Below are positions 28,487 to 37,559 of a stretch of 64,000 nucleotides of DNA, piece after piece. The notes under the pieces were generated by a model. The model was not told the DNA's origin. It did no database searches and saw only the letters and a list, made by a program, of their open reading frames with translations. How positions within the stretch are numbered: the stretch's first letter is position 1; each line of letters starts with the position of its first letter. Origin of the DNA: JAJDZL01 sp965220665 (GTDB taxonomy: Bacteria > Pseudomonadota > Gammaproteobacteria > Arenicellales > JAJDZL01); contig CBDCQQ010000005.1 of assembly GCA_965220665.1 (NCBI GenBank), positions 124,001 through 188,000 of the forward strand. Direction: 5' to 3'. A program made the translations under genes and the position numbers.

Positions 28487-28644
28487 AATTCAAAGTGTTT
28501 TCTACATTTGACTCGAATGATGCGAAAAAGTGCTAACTGCTCGTCACAACAAATGGGCAGTTATAGAGGGCATGAATGTTGATACTTTTCTGGAAAGCGT
28601 GGTTTTCAACATTTAAGTTGCTGAATCGAATCTTTTAAATGTAA

Positions 28645-28722
28645 TGGCGTCCCCAGGGGGATTCGAACCCCCGTCGCCAGCGTGAAAGGCTGGTGTCCTA
28701 GACCTGACTAGACGATGGGGAC
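28645..28722 (-). tRNA. tRNA-Glu (anticodon TTC)
   Basis: Cloverleaf read on the minus strand: 7-bp acceptor GTCCCCA/TGGGGAC, anticodon stem CCAGC/GCTGG enclosing CTTTCAC with TTC at 28684-28686. The T arm is GGGGG-TTCGAAT-CCCCC, and CCA is encoded at the 3' end (28645-28647). The 5' end faces the accessory region that starts immediately to the right. Confidence 0.97.
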
Positions 28723-29101
28723 GACGACACTCACTCAATGTGTACTGGACACAAACTGTAATTGATTTGCACTATGTGTAGTGCGCCAATTGCAGTTGAA
28801 ATCACCGATCCAATAAAAGAAACCCAAGCACCAGCAACAGAATAACTTAGCAGCTTGGGAATCAAGGGACTTATTATTTTAACATATAGTTCGTATACCC
28901 TACGCGAAAATTTGGGGTAAATTCTCAACCAGCCACACACTAGCTACCCGAATGTCATACGTGTAGTGAACTAGAGCATCGTCATGAGGCCATCTGGAAT
29001 CTATTAGTAGACTGTCTCGGGTCAAGAAACGCTAATTCTTCATTTTGAGCCAAAACTCGCAACGTAATTCTGACAATGTCAAAAGTTCTGAATTTATTCG
29101 G
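28723..29101. other. Gene-free stretch upstream of tRNA-Glu
   Basis: About 380 bp with no gene I can support. It should contain the tRNA-Glu promoter on the minus strand. A short hydrophobic frame on the minus strand at 28731-28940 overlaps that promoter region and resembles no family. Confidence 0.4.
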
Positions 29102-29697
29102 CTAATTTTTCTTTTTTCTTTCCTCCGTGGCAACAATATTGCAGGCGAGACCAATTGAAGTCTGTAATCGGTCCAAATTCCCAACGTAGCTTTTCATGGC
29201 TTCCTCTGCCCTTTTGCGCAACGCATTGCTATTGATTAACCCTCGTTTCGCCAACGCACCAATATCTCGTCGATCACGGTCTGCTAACCGGCTGATCTTG
29301 CTAACAGCAAGATCAAGAGCGCTAAGCAAACGAATATCCAATACTTGGGAATCGATTTCGCTCAGCTCAAGGGTACAGAATCGCGATACGCATCTTCATG
29401 CACAAGTGTGAAACTTTCATTGAATTAGCGGTCGAAATAAAGCAACTTGGCAGCTCCGTCTGGAGCTCTATAGGAAACTTCAAGGTTATCAGGCAATGCT
29501 ATGCGGTGAGAGAATTTAGCATTGATGTCTATAGAAACTCGATCACCAGTATAAAAGTGTGCTGCTCCACCACCGAAGATATACATGCTCACAGGTAGAG
29601 CCGTTGCGGGTGTTTCTGTCAAAAATTCAGCAATGCGGCCGGTGATTCGCTGAAACGCAGTCAAAAAATCTGGCTGAGCTTACGAATCAAGTTGCAT
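29102..29697 (-). pseudogene. Decayed DUF6036-type nucleotidyltransferase gene
   Basis: Two fragments form one family: the N-terminal part has MYIFGGGAAHFYTGDRVSIDI and PDNLEVSYRAPDGAAKLLY, and the C-terminal part has LSALDLAVSKISRLADRDRRDI. Reading through gives MQLDS then TAA at codon 6, a second TAA after LLYFDR, and a one-base deletion near 29368 where VPL should continue into ELSEIDSQVLDIR. The original ATG at 29697 overlaps the end of the upstream HTH gene by 11 bp. At least three lesions make it a pseudogene. DUF6036 proteins usually pair with an HTH gene in putative toxin-antitoxin-like modules. Confidence 0.8.
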
Positions 29698-30220
29698 GGT
29701 GTGTCGTAGTTTCCAGCATTGGCAGAAACCGCGATGGTCTCAGTGGACTACGCTTTAGCCATCGTTCAAAAATGTCTGGTTTGCTGGCTCCAGGGCTTAT
29801 GTTTTCAGCCAGTAGTAGTAGACCACAGCGATCAAATTTATCCACACTGGCAAGCATTACAGCCAATCCAGCCATAAAGAAGTGTGGCCCCATTGCTACC
29901 CACTGCGCCAAATTCAGTGAACCAGATGCACATAAACGAAGCAAAGATTCTTCGTAATCTCGACCAATATCGACTGGAAAATGACCGTCTCGTGTCAGCA
30001 GTGGCAGTGTCGTATCCACAGTGCCGAGGCGCATATTAACAGCATTCGCTAGTGAGGCAAGTGTACTGAAGTCACAATTGTCTCGGCGACGCAACCTGGA
30101 AAGCGTTTCTTTTGGCAGGCCGGCTCGCGCTGCCCATTGACTATCGTTAATACTACGCTGGCGCGCAGAAAAGCTGAGTTCTTTAACGATAATCTGTAAA
30201 TTACTTGTTGATTCTAGCAT
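29687..30220 (-). CDS. HTH regulator paired with the dead DUF6036 gene
   Basis: A 177-residue protein with an XRE-like helix-turn-helix at about residues 22-60 (SINDSQWAARAGLPKETLSRL and a following NCDFSTLASLANAV). The C-terminal half is helical and unassigned (LRLCASGSLNLAQWVAMGPHFF). I use ATG 30220 over a TTG one codon earlier. It is the probable regulator or antitoxin-like half of the module whose partner has decayed. An inverted repeat 20 bp upstream is the likely operator. Confidence 0.7.
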   Translation of the reverse strand: MLESTSNLQIIVKELSFSARQRSINDSQWAARAGLPKETLSRLRRRDNCDFSTLASLANAVNMRLGTVDTTLPLLTRDGHFPVDIGRDYEESLLRLCASGSLNLAQWVAMGPHFFMAGLAVMLASVDKFDRCGLLLLAENISPGASKPDIFERWLKRSPLRPSRFLPMLETTTHHAT

Positions 30221-30239
30221 CAATAATATTTTAGTTTAC

Positions 30240-30257
30240 GTTGATTTACATATCAAC
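30240..30257. promoter_or_regulatory. Inverted repeat upstream of the HTH gene
   Basis: GTTGAT-N6-ATCAAC, 20 bp upstream of the HTH start codon and 13 bp from the end of the adjacent insertion sequence. Probable autoregulatory operator. Confidence 0.45.
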
Positions 30258-30270
30258 CATAGCAGATAAA

Positions 30271-32229
30271 GAGGGTTTTGCGTTAGCAACAATTTTAGGG
30301 TCAGAAAATTCTGTCACGGAGAAAAATTCGGTCAATTTCGCGAAACAAAATCCCGCCCGCCGCTGATTTCCGAGTCATCAAGGCGCCCAGTGCCGCGAAA
30401 ACCGCCATTGCCGGCGACGCGGGCGAATTGCAGCCGCGCCGAATCTGCCGCACCCGCAGCATCGTGTTCGATCTGGGTTTTCCGAGCCCCGGGAACCGGG
30501 GCGCCAGTCAGGCCGCCAGCGAGGACGCCCAGCTGCGCATCTTTTCCGGCTGTCCGGCCTTGACCGCCACACACGCCCGCGCCAGCATCACCGCATAGCC
30601 AACGGTGAACTTCAGCGTCAGGCGCGCTTTGCCGCGCAGGAAATGATCGTGCGCCAGATGCGCCTGATCGACTCTTGAATAAATCCGCTCCATCGCCGAC
30701 CTCTGATCGTAATGCCGCCGCCACTTGTATGAATTCGGCGGCAAAGGGCCGTAATTGCGAAGATGATCCGGGTCCATCTTCACCCGCACCACCCGGCTCT
30801 TCGACCCCGGTTTCACCTGACCCATGCGGTAACAGGCCGCCTGGCCTTTACAGGTGAAATCATAACTGGCCGCCGGACAGGCCCACTTGAGCGTACCGCG
30901 CTTCTGCTCCCGTCCCTGATAGTGCATCCGTCGAAGTTCCCGGCTCTGAGGACACTGACAGTACAGACTGCCGTTCTCCGTGCGAAGAATCGTATCCACC
31001 TTCGACTCATCCAGCGGCCGGGTCGGCACCTTCAGCTGCTGCGGATGCAGATTGACGTCCTGCCACATCCGGCGGGTGTCAATCACCGGCAGGATATCGT
31101 TCTTAAACAGGCGCTTTCTGATCTGGTTGCTGTCAAGCCCCCGGTCGGCCACGAAACTCCTGCACCGGTCAAAGAACCACAGCTTCTCATGCTCTTCAAT
31201 CAACCCCTCACAGTGACGGTATTCGGACTCGCGGGCCGTTTCCAGCCGAAACCGAATCGGCAGCTCGTAAGTCACGTCCCCGTGCGTGTGCAGCGTGTAA
31301 CCAAACCATTTCTTGGTTTTCCTGACTTCCCGGCCGTTCTGATCAGTCCCGTACTGCTCATGCACGCCCCAGCTGGCATCCGGATCCGAGGTGGGATGCC
31401 GGCCGGTGGTTTTGTCGATTGCCTTATGCTTGAGCGGCCGGCCGGTCGAATGCGATTCGACGGCTTTGCCGTCGTAGCCGACACTTTTTCCAAAGTCCGG
31501 CAGCAGTGCCGCGATCTCATCGACCTGCGCCTCAAACACCCGCATCAGTGCACCGGTACCGCGTTCAATCTCGGTCAGCAGTCGGATGAACCGGCAAAAG
31601 GCCGAATCACTCGGCACCGCATAACCGCCAAAGGCCGGGTCGGTGTGAAACCCACGCCGCATCGGAAAGCCCAGCACATGCATCAGCGCGGGGTTGCGTT
31701 TCAGCTCCCGGACGAATCCGGACACGCTGCGGTGCTGCAGAATGTCGATCGCGAACACGGCATTGAGCATCGCTTCGATGGGCCAGTCCCGCCGGCCTCT
31801 GCCTTTGCGGCGGATGAGAATCTCATTGATGAGCTCTGAGAAGTCGAGCTGTTCGAGCAGTGCGGTCAGGTTTTTCAGCTCACAATTGTCTGCAGAGTCA
31901 GACGCGAAAAGGTCATAATTGATGAGTGCCATGCGTGAATCTCCCGTGGGTTGGTTTTTGTTTCTTTTATGGAGTCAATTATACACGATTGGGATTCGCT
32001 CATGGCATTATTTGTCAATTAAAACAAATCATTAGATGATTTTCGTTGGATTCGGCCAGGTGCCCGCAGAGGGCTCAGCGGCGCGCTGAACGGTTGGGGT
32101 GGAAATTCGGGATTTTGCCCTGACAGGCCGCAAATGGCGCCTGATTGGCGGTTTTTGTGGGGTAAACGAAAATTCAGACCCGCTGAATCGCGCGTCTATT
32201 CAAGGGGTTACCGATCTAAAAATTCCCTC
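30271..32229 (-). mobile_element. IS element, intact copy 1 (1959 bp, 5-bp target duplication)
   Basis: Boundaries come from comparing it with the second copy (39051-43844). Both begin GAGGGTTTTGCGTTAG and end GGTTACC...TTCCCTC, so termini share a short GAGGG/CCCTC inverted repeat. ATAAA flanks this copy on both sides (30266-30270 and 32230-32234). It is much more GC-rich than the surrounding DNA. Contains one transposase gene. Confidence 0.9.
30508..31932 (-). CDS. DDE transposase of IS copy 1
   Basis: A 474-residue transposase, intact. The N-terminal domain has RRDWPIEAMLNAVFAIDILQ, and GYDGKAVESH supplies the first catalytic aspartate. A DRGLDSNQIRKR block follows, and MERIYSRVDQ carries the probable catalytic glutamate. 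This layout recalls IS1182/IS5-like DDE transposases, but I cannot fix the family. A GGGAGA ribosome-binding site precedes ATG 31932. The same protein, split, is encoded at 39288-43547. Confidence 0.85.
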   Translation of the reverse strand: MALINYDLFASDSADNCELKNLTALLEQLDFSELINEILIRRKGRGRRDWPIEAMLNAVFAIDILQHRSVSGFVRELKRNPALMHVLGFPMRRGFHTDPAFGGYAVPSDSAFCRFIRLLTEIERGTGALMRVFEAQVDEIAALLPDFGKSVGYDGKAVESHSTGRPLKHKAIDKTTGRHPTSDPDASWGVHEQYGTDQNGREVRKTKKWFGYTLHTHGDVTYELPIRFRLETARESEYRHCEGLIEEHEKLWFFDRCRSFVADRGLDSNQIRKRLFKNDILPVIDTRRMWQDVNLHPQQLKVPTRPLDESKVDTILRTENGSLYCQCPQSRELRRMHYQGREQKRGTLKWACPAASYDFTCKGQAACYRMGQVKPGSKSRVVRVKMDPDHLRNYGPLPPNSYKWRRHYDQRSAMERIYSRVDQAHLAHDHFLRGKARLTLKFTVGYAVMLARACVAVKAGQPEKMRSWASSLAA

Positions 32230-32364
32230 ATAAAGAACGCTGTCGTATTCGCACGGAAAGGGGAGCCTAAAACTTCTCAACGTTGAGGCGTTCTGCAGTC
32301 TCAGAGTTGCACCATCACAACAACGAGGTGGCCTCGGTGTTACGGCGACTGGCGGTGACTCGAT

Positions 32365-33663
32365 TTAGGACCAAAACAAGCGTAGCGTGCGCAATACGTG
32401 TTCCTGTAACGTCTTCGGTATATCGAGCTCTTTTGCCATTTGGTGCCATGATGAGAACGCATCGACAGTTTGCTCAAGGACGATCTTTTCGCGATTGCGC
32501 GGCAGTCGGGCATATCTTGCAAGGCTTTTTAAGTCTTGCATAGTAAAGTCATTTGTCTTACCGTTAATACTCAACTGGTGGAATCTCGTGTAGTCACTAC
32601 CTTCAGCGTGACAAAGATCGTAGGCTGGCGTGATATTCCAGTTACCCTGGCGATTCATCATGAAACCAAAATTCTTTACATGGTCGTCCTGATTGCACCC
32701 AACCACATTGAAGACAACTCGGCGAAATTGTTCTTCAATAGCACTCTGCGGCATATCCAGCTGGCGCATAGTCATGAAGAGTTGCTCATAAGAATGAATG
32801 CCGCTTTCATAGTAATCATAATGCGCAATTGCTGCAAATGTCTGGACAAAACTTTTACCACCCTGTTCGTTGCGATCAAAGCGTCTTGTCATGAAATGGT
32901 TGCGACCATTCTCGCTGAATATGCGACTGTCCATCATATCGATGCCGCAAGCCTTTGCCATCCGATGATAGCTATACTCCAAAAGACCATAGCCAGAAGG
33001 ATCAGCCATTCCCCAATCTCCACTGAACGCAACGCCATCAAATTTAATCAACCAATGTTCAAACTTGGGCAGAAGATCTATCTGCCCCGACCGAACTTCT
33101 TTTGTCTCCGGCTTGTAGGCAATGACAGCCTTGGCGCGGGCACCGCCCGCTGATGTCCCAACGCTCAGAATATCAAGCAACGCACTTTGCTCATTACCAG
33201 GTGTAAGTTTGGTCTTGAGTGTCTTTTTATCGGCAAAGGCCAATGAAGCTAGTTCAACTAGTTGACTGATTTCAACGCGTTTATCCTTTGCTGTTTCACT
33301 GCCAATCGAAGGCTCAAATTCCAGCGCTCCCATGCCGCGCGTTCCTGTGTAACAGAGGCGATCTACAGCATTGAACTGTGTTGGCTTCCTTCCGATTTGG
33401 GCAAGCCAGACATCAATGAGTTGGTTACCATATTTGTCTGGCAGACTGTCGGCAATCATACCAGGCAACCCATGAAACGATCTGGTATGTAATTCTCGAA
33501 ACTGATAAATGTGACCTTTACGAAGAGGCATACATATTGGAGCTGGCTCTATACCAAAATTCACAAACTCTGGATCATATTGAAACCGAGCATGCCGTTC
33601 CGTTTGATCCATTGAGACGTATCCGATTGTGGTACCCCATAATTTGACAGTCGCTGTACTCAT
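32365..33663 (-). CDS. hipA: HipA-type serine/threonine kinase toxin
   Basis: Kinase toxin of the HipBA class; the E. coli protein phosphorylates glutamyl-tRNA synthetase and promotes persistence, but the target here is unknown. The 432-residue protein has the glycine-rich autophosphorylation loop GTSAGGARAK (169-178). The catalytic block is NQDDHVKN (Asp327/328, His329, Asn332) and the metal-binding Asp350 lies in ITPAYD. All key residues are present, so it looks active. Its start overlaps the end of hipB. IS copy 1 ends 136 bp beyond its 3' end. Confidence 0.9.
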   Translation of the reverse strand: MSTATVKLWGTTIGYVSMDQTERHARFQYDPEFVNFGIEPAPICMPLRKGHIYQFRELHTRSFHGLPGMIADSLPDKYGNQLIDVWLAQIGRKPTQFNAVDRLCYTGTRGMGALEFEPSIGSETAKDKRVEISQLVELASLAFADKKTLKTKLTPGNEQSALLDILSVGTSAGGARAKAVIAYKPETKEVRSGQIDLLPKFEHWLIKFDGVAFSGDWGMADPSGYGLLEYSYHRMAKACGIDMMDSRIFSENGRNHFMTRRFDRNEQGGKSFVQTFAAIAHYDYYESGIHSYEQLFMTMRQLDMPQSAIEEQFRRVVFNVVGCNQDDHVKNFGFMMNRQGNWNITPAYDLCHAEGSDYTRFHQLSINGKTNDFTMQDLKSLARYARLPRNREKIVLEQTVDAFSSWHQMAKELDIPKTLQEHVLRTLRLFWS

Positions 33664-33995
33664 CAGGCCTCATCTCCCCAAACGATGCCAGACGAGGGAG
33701 AGAGATTTGTGCGTTTCCGGCGTTTTCCGGCGAGGACTTCGACCATTGGAGAATTGAATTTCTCTGGCAATAGTGTATCAATGGCGGGTGCCATATCCAA
33801 TGCCTTAAGAAGTTTCAGCCATGTTTCAAGCTGGCTGTCTCGTCCGCTTTCGATTCGGCGGAGTGTGGCAACGCCTATGCCAGCTTCTTTTGCCAATTCA
33901 GTTTGCGAGAAACCTTGCGCCTTGCGAATTATCGCGAGACGTTTGGCAAATTCCTGGAGAATTTCAGTCTCTGGCGTATATTTGGTTATTTTCAT
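33663..33995 (-). CDS. hipB: HipB-type antitoxin
   Basis: DNA-binding antitoxin and autorepressor of hipBA. The HTH is RLAIIRKAQGFSQTELAKEAGIGVATLRRIESG (about residues 19-50). I favour ATG 33995 (MKITKYTPETEIL, 110 residues); a TTG at 34025 would add ten residues running through the first operator. Its last base is shared with the first base of hipA. Upstream lies an array of TATC-N6-GATA boxes. Confidence 0.88.
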   Translation of the reverse strand: MKITKYTPETEILQEFAKRLAIIRKAQGFSQTELAKEAGIGVATLRRIESGRDSQLETWLKLLKALDMAPAIDTLLPEKFNSPMVEVLAGKRRKRTNLSPSSGIVWGDEA

Positions 33996-33997
33996 AA

Positions 33998-34146
33998 TAT
34001 CATTAGCGATAGTTTTGTTTGCCAATTGTCAATAATATATCACTAATGATATTTATTTTATGGTATTTCAACCATCTCGATATACATATGCAATCATTTG
34101 TGATACTATTTCTAACTTATTTAATATAATTATATCATTTATGATA
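33998..34146. promoter_or_regulatory. hipBA operator array
   Basis: Four boxes of the form TATC-N6-GATA: 33998-34011 (ATTAGC), 34038-34051 (ACTAAT), 34092-34105 (imperfect, AATC-ATTTGT-GATA) and 34133-34146 (ATTTAT). They form a ladder upstream of hipB, as known for HipB, which binds such palindromes cooperatively. Confidence 0.75.
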
Positions 34147-34244
34147 TTTTTATTGACAATACCTATTGGGTTGAGCATGGAATAATGCAATACACGCGGA
34201 TATTTATCGTCCATACCGTCCGTTTACTAGTCAATCAAGCATAT

Positions 34245-34397
34245 TGAACCAATTTGCATATCCATTTCAATCGTCCGACTTAGAGTGCTATTGTTTCTCA
34301 GGTGACATCAACAACCATCGAAGATGGTTTGATTAAACCCGAACATCATAACGGCAGGTCCCGCAGGCGTGTGAGCTATCTGCCATTTGGAACCTAA
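34245..34397 (+). pseudogene. 3' remnant of an AlbA-type ATP-binding protein gene
   Basis: The frame ending TAA at 34395-34397 reads SAIVSQVTSTTIEDGLIKPE and ends RRVSYLPFGT, matching the C-terminus of the intact gene downstream (SAIVSQLISTTIEEGLIKPD, ...FASYLPFWA). Similarity continues past the stop in both copies (CTAATCTTATTTAAGCGCAACCC) for about 200 bp. The offset between copies is 1686 bp, so this is the tail of a tandem duplicate whose body is gone. Confidence 0.75.
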
Positions 34398-34670
34398 TCT
34401 TATTTAAGCGCAACCCTTCGAATTGGGGGTAATATAAATTTATGTCAATAATATCAACAAGTTCTTATTTAATCCTTTCCCTGCAAATCAGCTCCAATCC
34501 TTTCATCTTTCCCATAAATTTCAGAAAACACCAAATAGATTAAGAAACAACTCGGTTTCTTTGAATGGAAAATGGAGCACCTGTAAAACAAGCAAGCCAG
34601 AAGATGTGTCCGATAGCATAAAATCGAATTCGACCCGAAATGAATAACCATAGATAGAATCTCGAATCAT

Positions 34671-36083
34671 ATGGTAACAACACCGAACATGATAGACATT
34701 TGGCGTCAGAGCTATTCTGAGAACAGGTCTTTGGAATTCAAAGAAGCAAAAACTCAGTTCAGTAACCAAAGGCTGATGAAGTACTGTGTCGCGATTGCTA
34801 ATGATGGTGGCGGACAACTTTTACTTGGAATCGCTGATCAACCACCGAGACCTGTTGTTGGAACGCAAGCCTTTCAAAACCCTGTGGGTATTGAAGAAAA
34901 GATTTTTCAGAAAATTGGTTTTCGGGTCGATGTTGAAGAAGTTGACCATCCAGATGGTCGTGTTTTAGTCTTCCACATTCCATCCCGGCCCAAAGGCACA
35001 GCCTATCATCTAGACGGTGTTTATCTGATGCGCGTCGGACAGGCATTGAATCCGATGAGCGAAGACCAGTTGCGTAAAATTTTTTCAGAAGGTGCACCAA
35101 ATTGGCTTGAAAATCCGTCAAAGACTAGACTGAGCAGTCAACAAATCGTAGAACTTTTGGATACGCAGACATACTTCGAATTGCTCGGGTTGCCTTATCC
35201 TACGGAACAGAATGGTGTGATTGAGAGATTGGTTAATGATCGACTGATTGATCATCATCAGAACTCAGGTTACTCGATTCGTCGACTAGGTGCGTTACTT
35301 CTAGCTAAACGGCTAACGGATTTCCCTGACTTAGCTCGCAAGGCCCCAAGAGTGGTAGCATATACAGGAACATCAAAACTGGATACTCGACTTGATCAAA
35401 CCGGAACCAAGGGCTATGCGGTAGGCTTTCGTGGTGTAGTTCATTTTGTAATGTCGCAACTGCCTCAGAATGAGGTTGTTGAAGCAGCAATTAGAAGAGA
35501 AGTTAAATTAATCCCGGAAATCGCAGTTCGTGAGTTAGTAGCGAATGCACTCATCCATCAGGATTTCACAATTAGCGGTACATCGATGATGGTTGAAATT
35601 TATTCAGACCGAGTAGACATTTCAAATCCAGGAGAGCCTGTTGTTCCTATAGAACGTTTCATTGATGGTTCCATCTCTCGAAATGAGGATATGGCCAGGA
35701 TTATGCGAAAGATGGGGATATGTGAGGAGAAAAGTAGCGGTATCGACCGGGTTATTCACGAGGTGGAAGCATTTCAACTGCCAGCCCCAGATTTTCGTAC
35801 TGTATACAAGCGCACTCTGGTCACAATTTTTGGTCACAAGGAATTCAATCAAATGACCTCAGGTGAACGGATTAGGGCGTGTTATCAACACTGCGCATTG
35901 AAGTGGGTTATGTCGGAGCATATGACAAACCAGTCCTTGCGTAAGCGTTTTGGACTATCGGACAGCAAGAGTGCTATTGTTTCTCAGCTGATTTCGACAA
36001 CTATAGAAGAGGGTTTGATTAAACCTGATCATCGTAACGGTAGTTCCCGCAAGTTTGCGAGTTATCTACCTTTTTGGGCCTAA
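34671..36083 (+). CDS. Schlafen/AlbA_2 and GHKL-type ATP-binding protein
   Basis: Uncharacterised 470-residue protein of the widespread AlbA_2 (Schlafen-like) family often annotated as a transcriptional regulator. The N-terminal AlbA_2 domain includes SLEFKEAK and IANDGGGQLLLGI (residues 20-55). The central-to-C-terminal part has the HATPase-like signature VRELVANALIHQDF and MVEIYSDRVDISNPGEPV, and GICEEKSSGIDRVI. A winged-helix-like tail follows. The role is unknown; such genes are common in accessory and defence regions. ATG 34671 is used; ATG 34689 is an alternative. Confidence 0.82.
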   Translation: MVTTPNMIDIWRQSYSENRSLEFKEAKTQFSNQRLMKYCVAIANDGGGQLLLGIADQPPRPVVGTQAFQNPVGIEEKIFQKIGFRVDVEEVDHPDGRVLVFHIPSRPKGTAYHLDGVYLMRVGQALNPMSEDQLRKIFSEGAPNWLENPSKTRLSSQQIVELLDTQTYFELLGLPYPTEQNGVIERLVNDRLIDHHQNSGYSIRRLGALLLAKRLTDFPDLARKAPRVVAYTGTSKLDTRLDQTGTKGYAVGFRGVVHFVMSQLPQNEVVEAAIRREVKLIPEIAVRELVANALIHQDFTISGTSMMVEIYSDRVDISNPGEPVVPIERFIDGSISRNEDMARIMRKMGICEEKSSGIDRVIHEVEAFQLPAPDFRTVYKRTLVTIFGHKEFNQMTSGERIRACYQHCALKWVMSEHMTNQSLRKRFGLSDSKSAIVSQLISTTIEEGLIKPDHRNGSSRKFASYLPFWA

Positions 36084-36379
36084 TCTTATTTAAGCGCAAC
36101 CCTTTGAATTTGGGGTAAAATAATTTTATATCAATTAAAACAACAAGTTGTTATTTAAGCCTTTCCCTGCAATCCAGCTCTGACTCCTGCCATTTCCCCT
36201 TAAAACTTTAGAAATCACCAGACAGTTTGAGAAACTAACCATTTTCGTTGAATTGAAAATGAGGTGCAATTGGAAAATTTTGTGGAACGCATTGAATGGA
36301 AACGGAGATGGAGAATTGTTGCATTCTGCACAACCATCTACTGGTAACGATTGACCATGTCAAGACGCCCTGCAATGCA
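36084..36379. repeat. Downstream copy of the duplicated 3' flank
   Basis: This gap, starting CTAATCTTATTTAAGCGC, is a diverged direct repeat of 34398-34590. The shared run includes CTTTCCCTGCAA and a conserved GAATGGAAAATG/GAATTGAAAATG motif. No gene is visible. The convergent ATPase ends at its right edge. Confidence 0.65.
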
Positions 36380-37555
36380 CTATGTTCGACATTTCTTTGC
36401 AAGCAGCGTTAGAAAACTCCTCAACCCCATCGCGGTCACCGTATCTGAAATAGGGTAGTTTTCGTCTCCCGTATAAACAACATATGCGCGGTCTGGCTCA
36501 ATGTCTTCAATTGCATTGTAAAATCCACGACTCAGGCTAGGAGCAGAACCCGACTTTATTTCTATAGCCCACTTTTCCATCATTCCGGGAAATTCCAAAA
36601 TCAAATCAATTTCCGCACCCGCTGACGTGCGGTAAAAACTTGGCAATACCCTCTCCGAAACTACTGCCTGAATGTTATCCAAAACATATCCCTCCCAGCT
36701 GGCTCCCCGTATCGGGTGTCGAAACAGCGCATCTCTATTCGAAATATCGAGCAACGCATGAACAATTCCGCTATCACGTACGTAGTATTTTGGAGTTCTC
36801 ACCAACCGTTTCAGGACATTCGCGTGTAACGGTGGTAGTCGCCTTATCAGTAGCAAATCAACCATTAGATCGAGATATCTCGCTATTGTCTTGCCCGACA
36901 CAGATAGACTGCGAGCGAGTTGCGCTGCATTGAGCATTCCACCCTGATTGTGGGCTAACATTGTCCAGAAACGATATAGTGTTTCTGCCGGAATACGTGG
37001 TCCCAGATCAGGAATATCTCGCTCCATGTATGTTCGAATGAAGTTGTTTCGCCATAGCAAACTTTGCTTTTCTGATCGTGCCAGAAAACTGTCCGGAAAT
37101 CCTCCGAGAATCCATAGCTTTTCCATATCGCGGGAATCCACCTCCATTAATCCAAACGGTGATAATTCGACGTAAGCCACTCGACCAGCTAGGCTCTCAC
37201 CGGTTTGTTTCAAGAGAGCCAGTGAAGCAGACCCCAGCAACAAGAATCGACCCGCCTTGAATCCTCTTTCCCGCCCCCTATCAATCGATCCACGCAAGGA
37301 CTGAAACAAGCCTGGAATTCGATGAACTTCATCCAATATCACGAGTTTATCGACATGCGCTTCTAGATACTGATTGGGATCTGAAAGTTTGCGTCGGTCT
37401 TTAGGGTCTTCCAAGTCCAGATATATGCTCTTCTGATCTTTGGCTACTTGTATCGCCAGAGTTGTTTTACCAACCTGCCGAGCCCCTAACAATACGACAG
37501 CAGGAAATTGAGCTAAGCGTTCTCGTATTTCGTTGTATATGTATCTCTTTATCAT
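36380..37555 (-). CDS. AAA ATPase with DUF4143 domain (second paralogue)
   Basis: Same family as 13439-14629. The 391-residue protein has Walker A GARQVGKTT (23-31), Walker B LVILDEVHR and an HTH-like segment NAAQLARSLSVSGKTIARYL. The C-terminal nuclease-like pattern is GAEIDLILEF...WAIEIKSGS. ATG is at 37555, and an IS ends only 4 bp upstream of it (37560), so the native promoter and ribosome-binding region have been removed from the gene. A long palindrome just beyond that IS may be its lost control element. Confidence 0.85.
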   Translation of the reverse strand: MIKRYIYNEIRERLAQFPAVVLLGARQVGKTTLAIQVAKDQKSIYLDLEDPKDRRKLSDPNQYLEAHVDKLVILDEVHRIPGLFQSLRGSIDRGRERGFKAGRFLLLGSASLALLKQTGESLAGRVAYVELSPFGLMEVDSRDMEKLWILGGFPDSFLARSEKQSLLWRNNFIRTYMERDIPDLGPRIPAETLYRFWTMLAHNQGGMLNAAQLARSLSVSGKTIARYLDLMVDLLLIRRLPPLHANVLKRLVRTPKYYVRDSGIVHALLDISNRDALFRHPIRGASWEGYVLDNIQAVVSERVLPSFYRTSAGAEIDLILEFPGMMEKWAIEIKSGSAPSLSRGFYNAIEDIEPDRAYVVYTGDENYPISDTVTAMGLRSFLTLLAKKCRT

Positions 37556-37559
37556 CCAG

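Noticed and set aside
28731..28940. Hydrophobic 69-codon minus-strand frame next to tRNA-Glu
   Set aside because: It occupies the tRNA promoter region, has no ribosome-binding site and matches no family; one hydrophobic stretch is not enough.
30763..31839. Long plus-strand open frame of 358 codons
   Set aside because: It is antisense to the IS transposase, lacks a ribosome-binding site and any domain, and is a by-product of GC-rich coding DNA. The same shadow recurs at 42441-43454.
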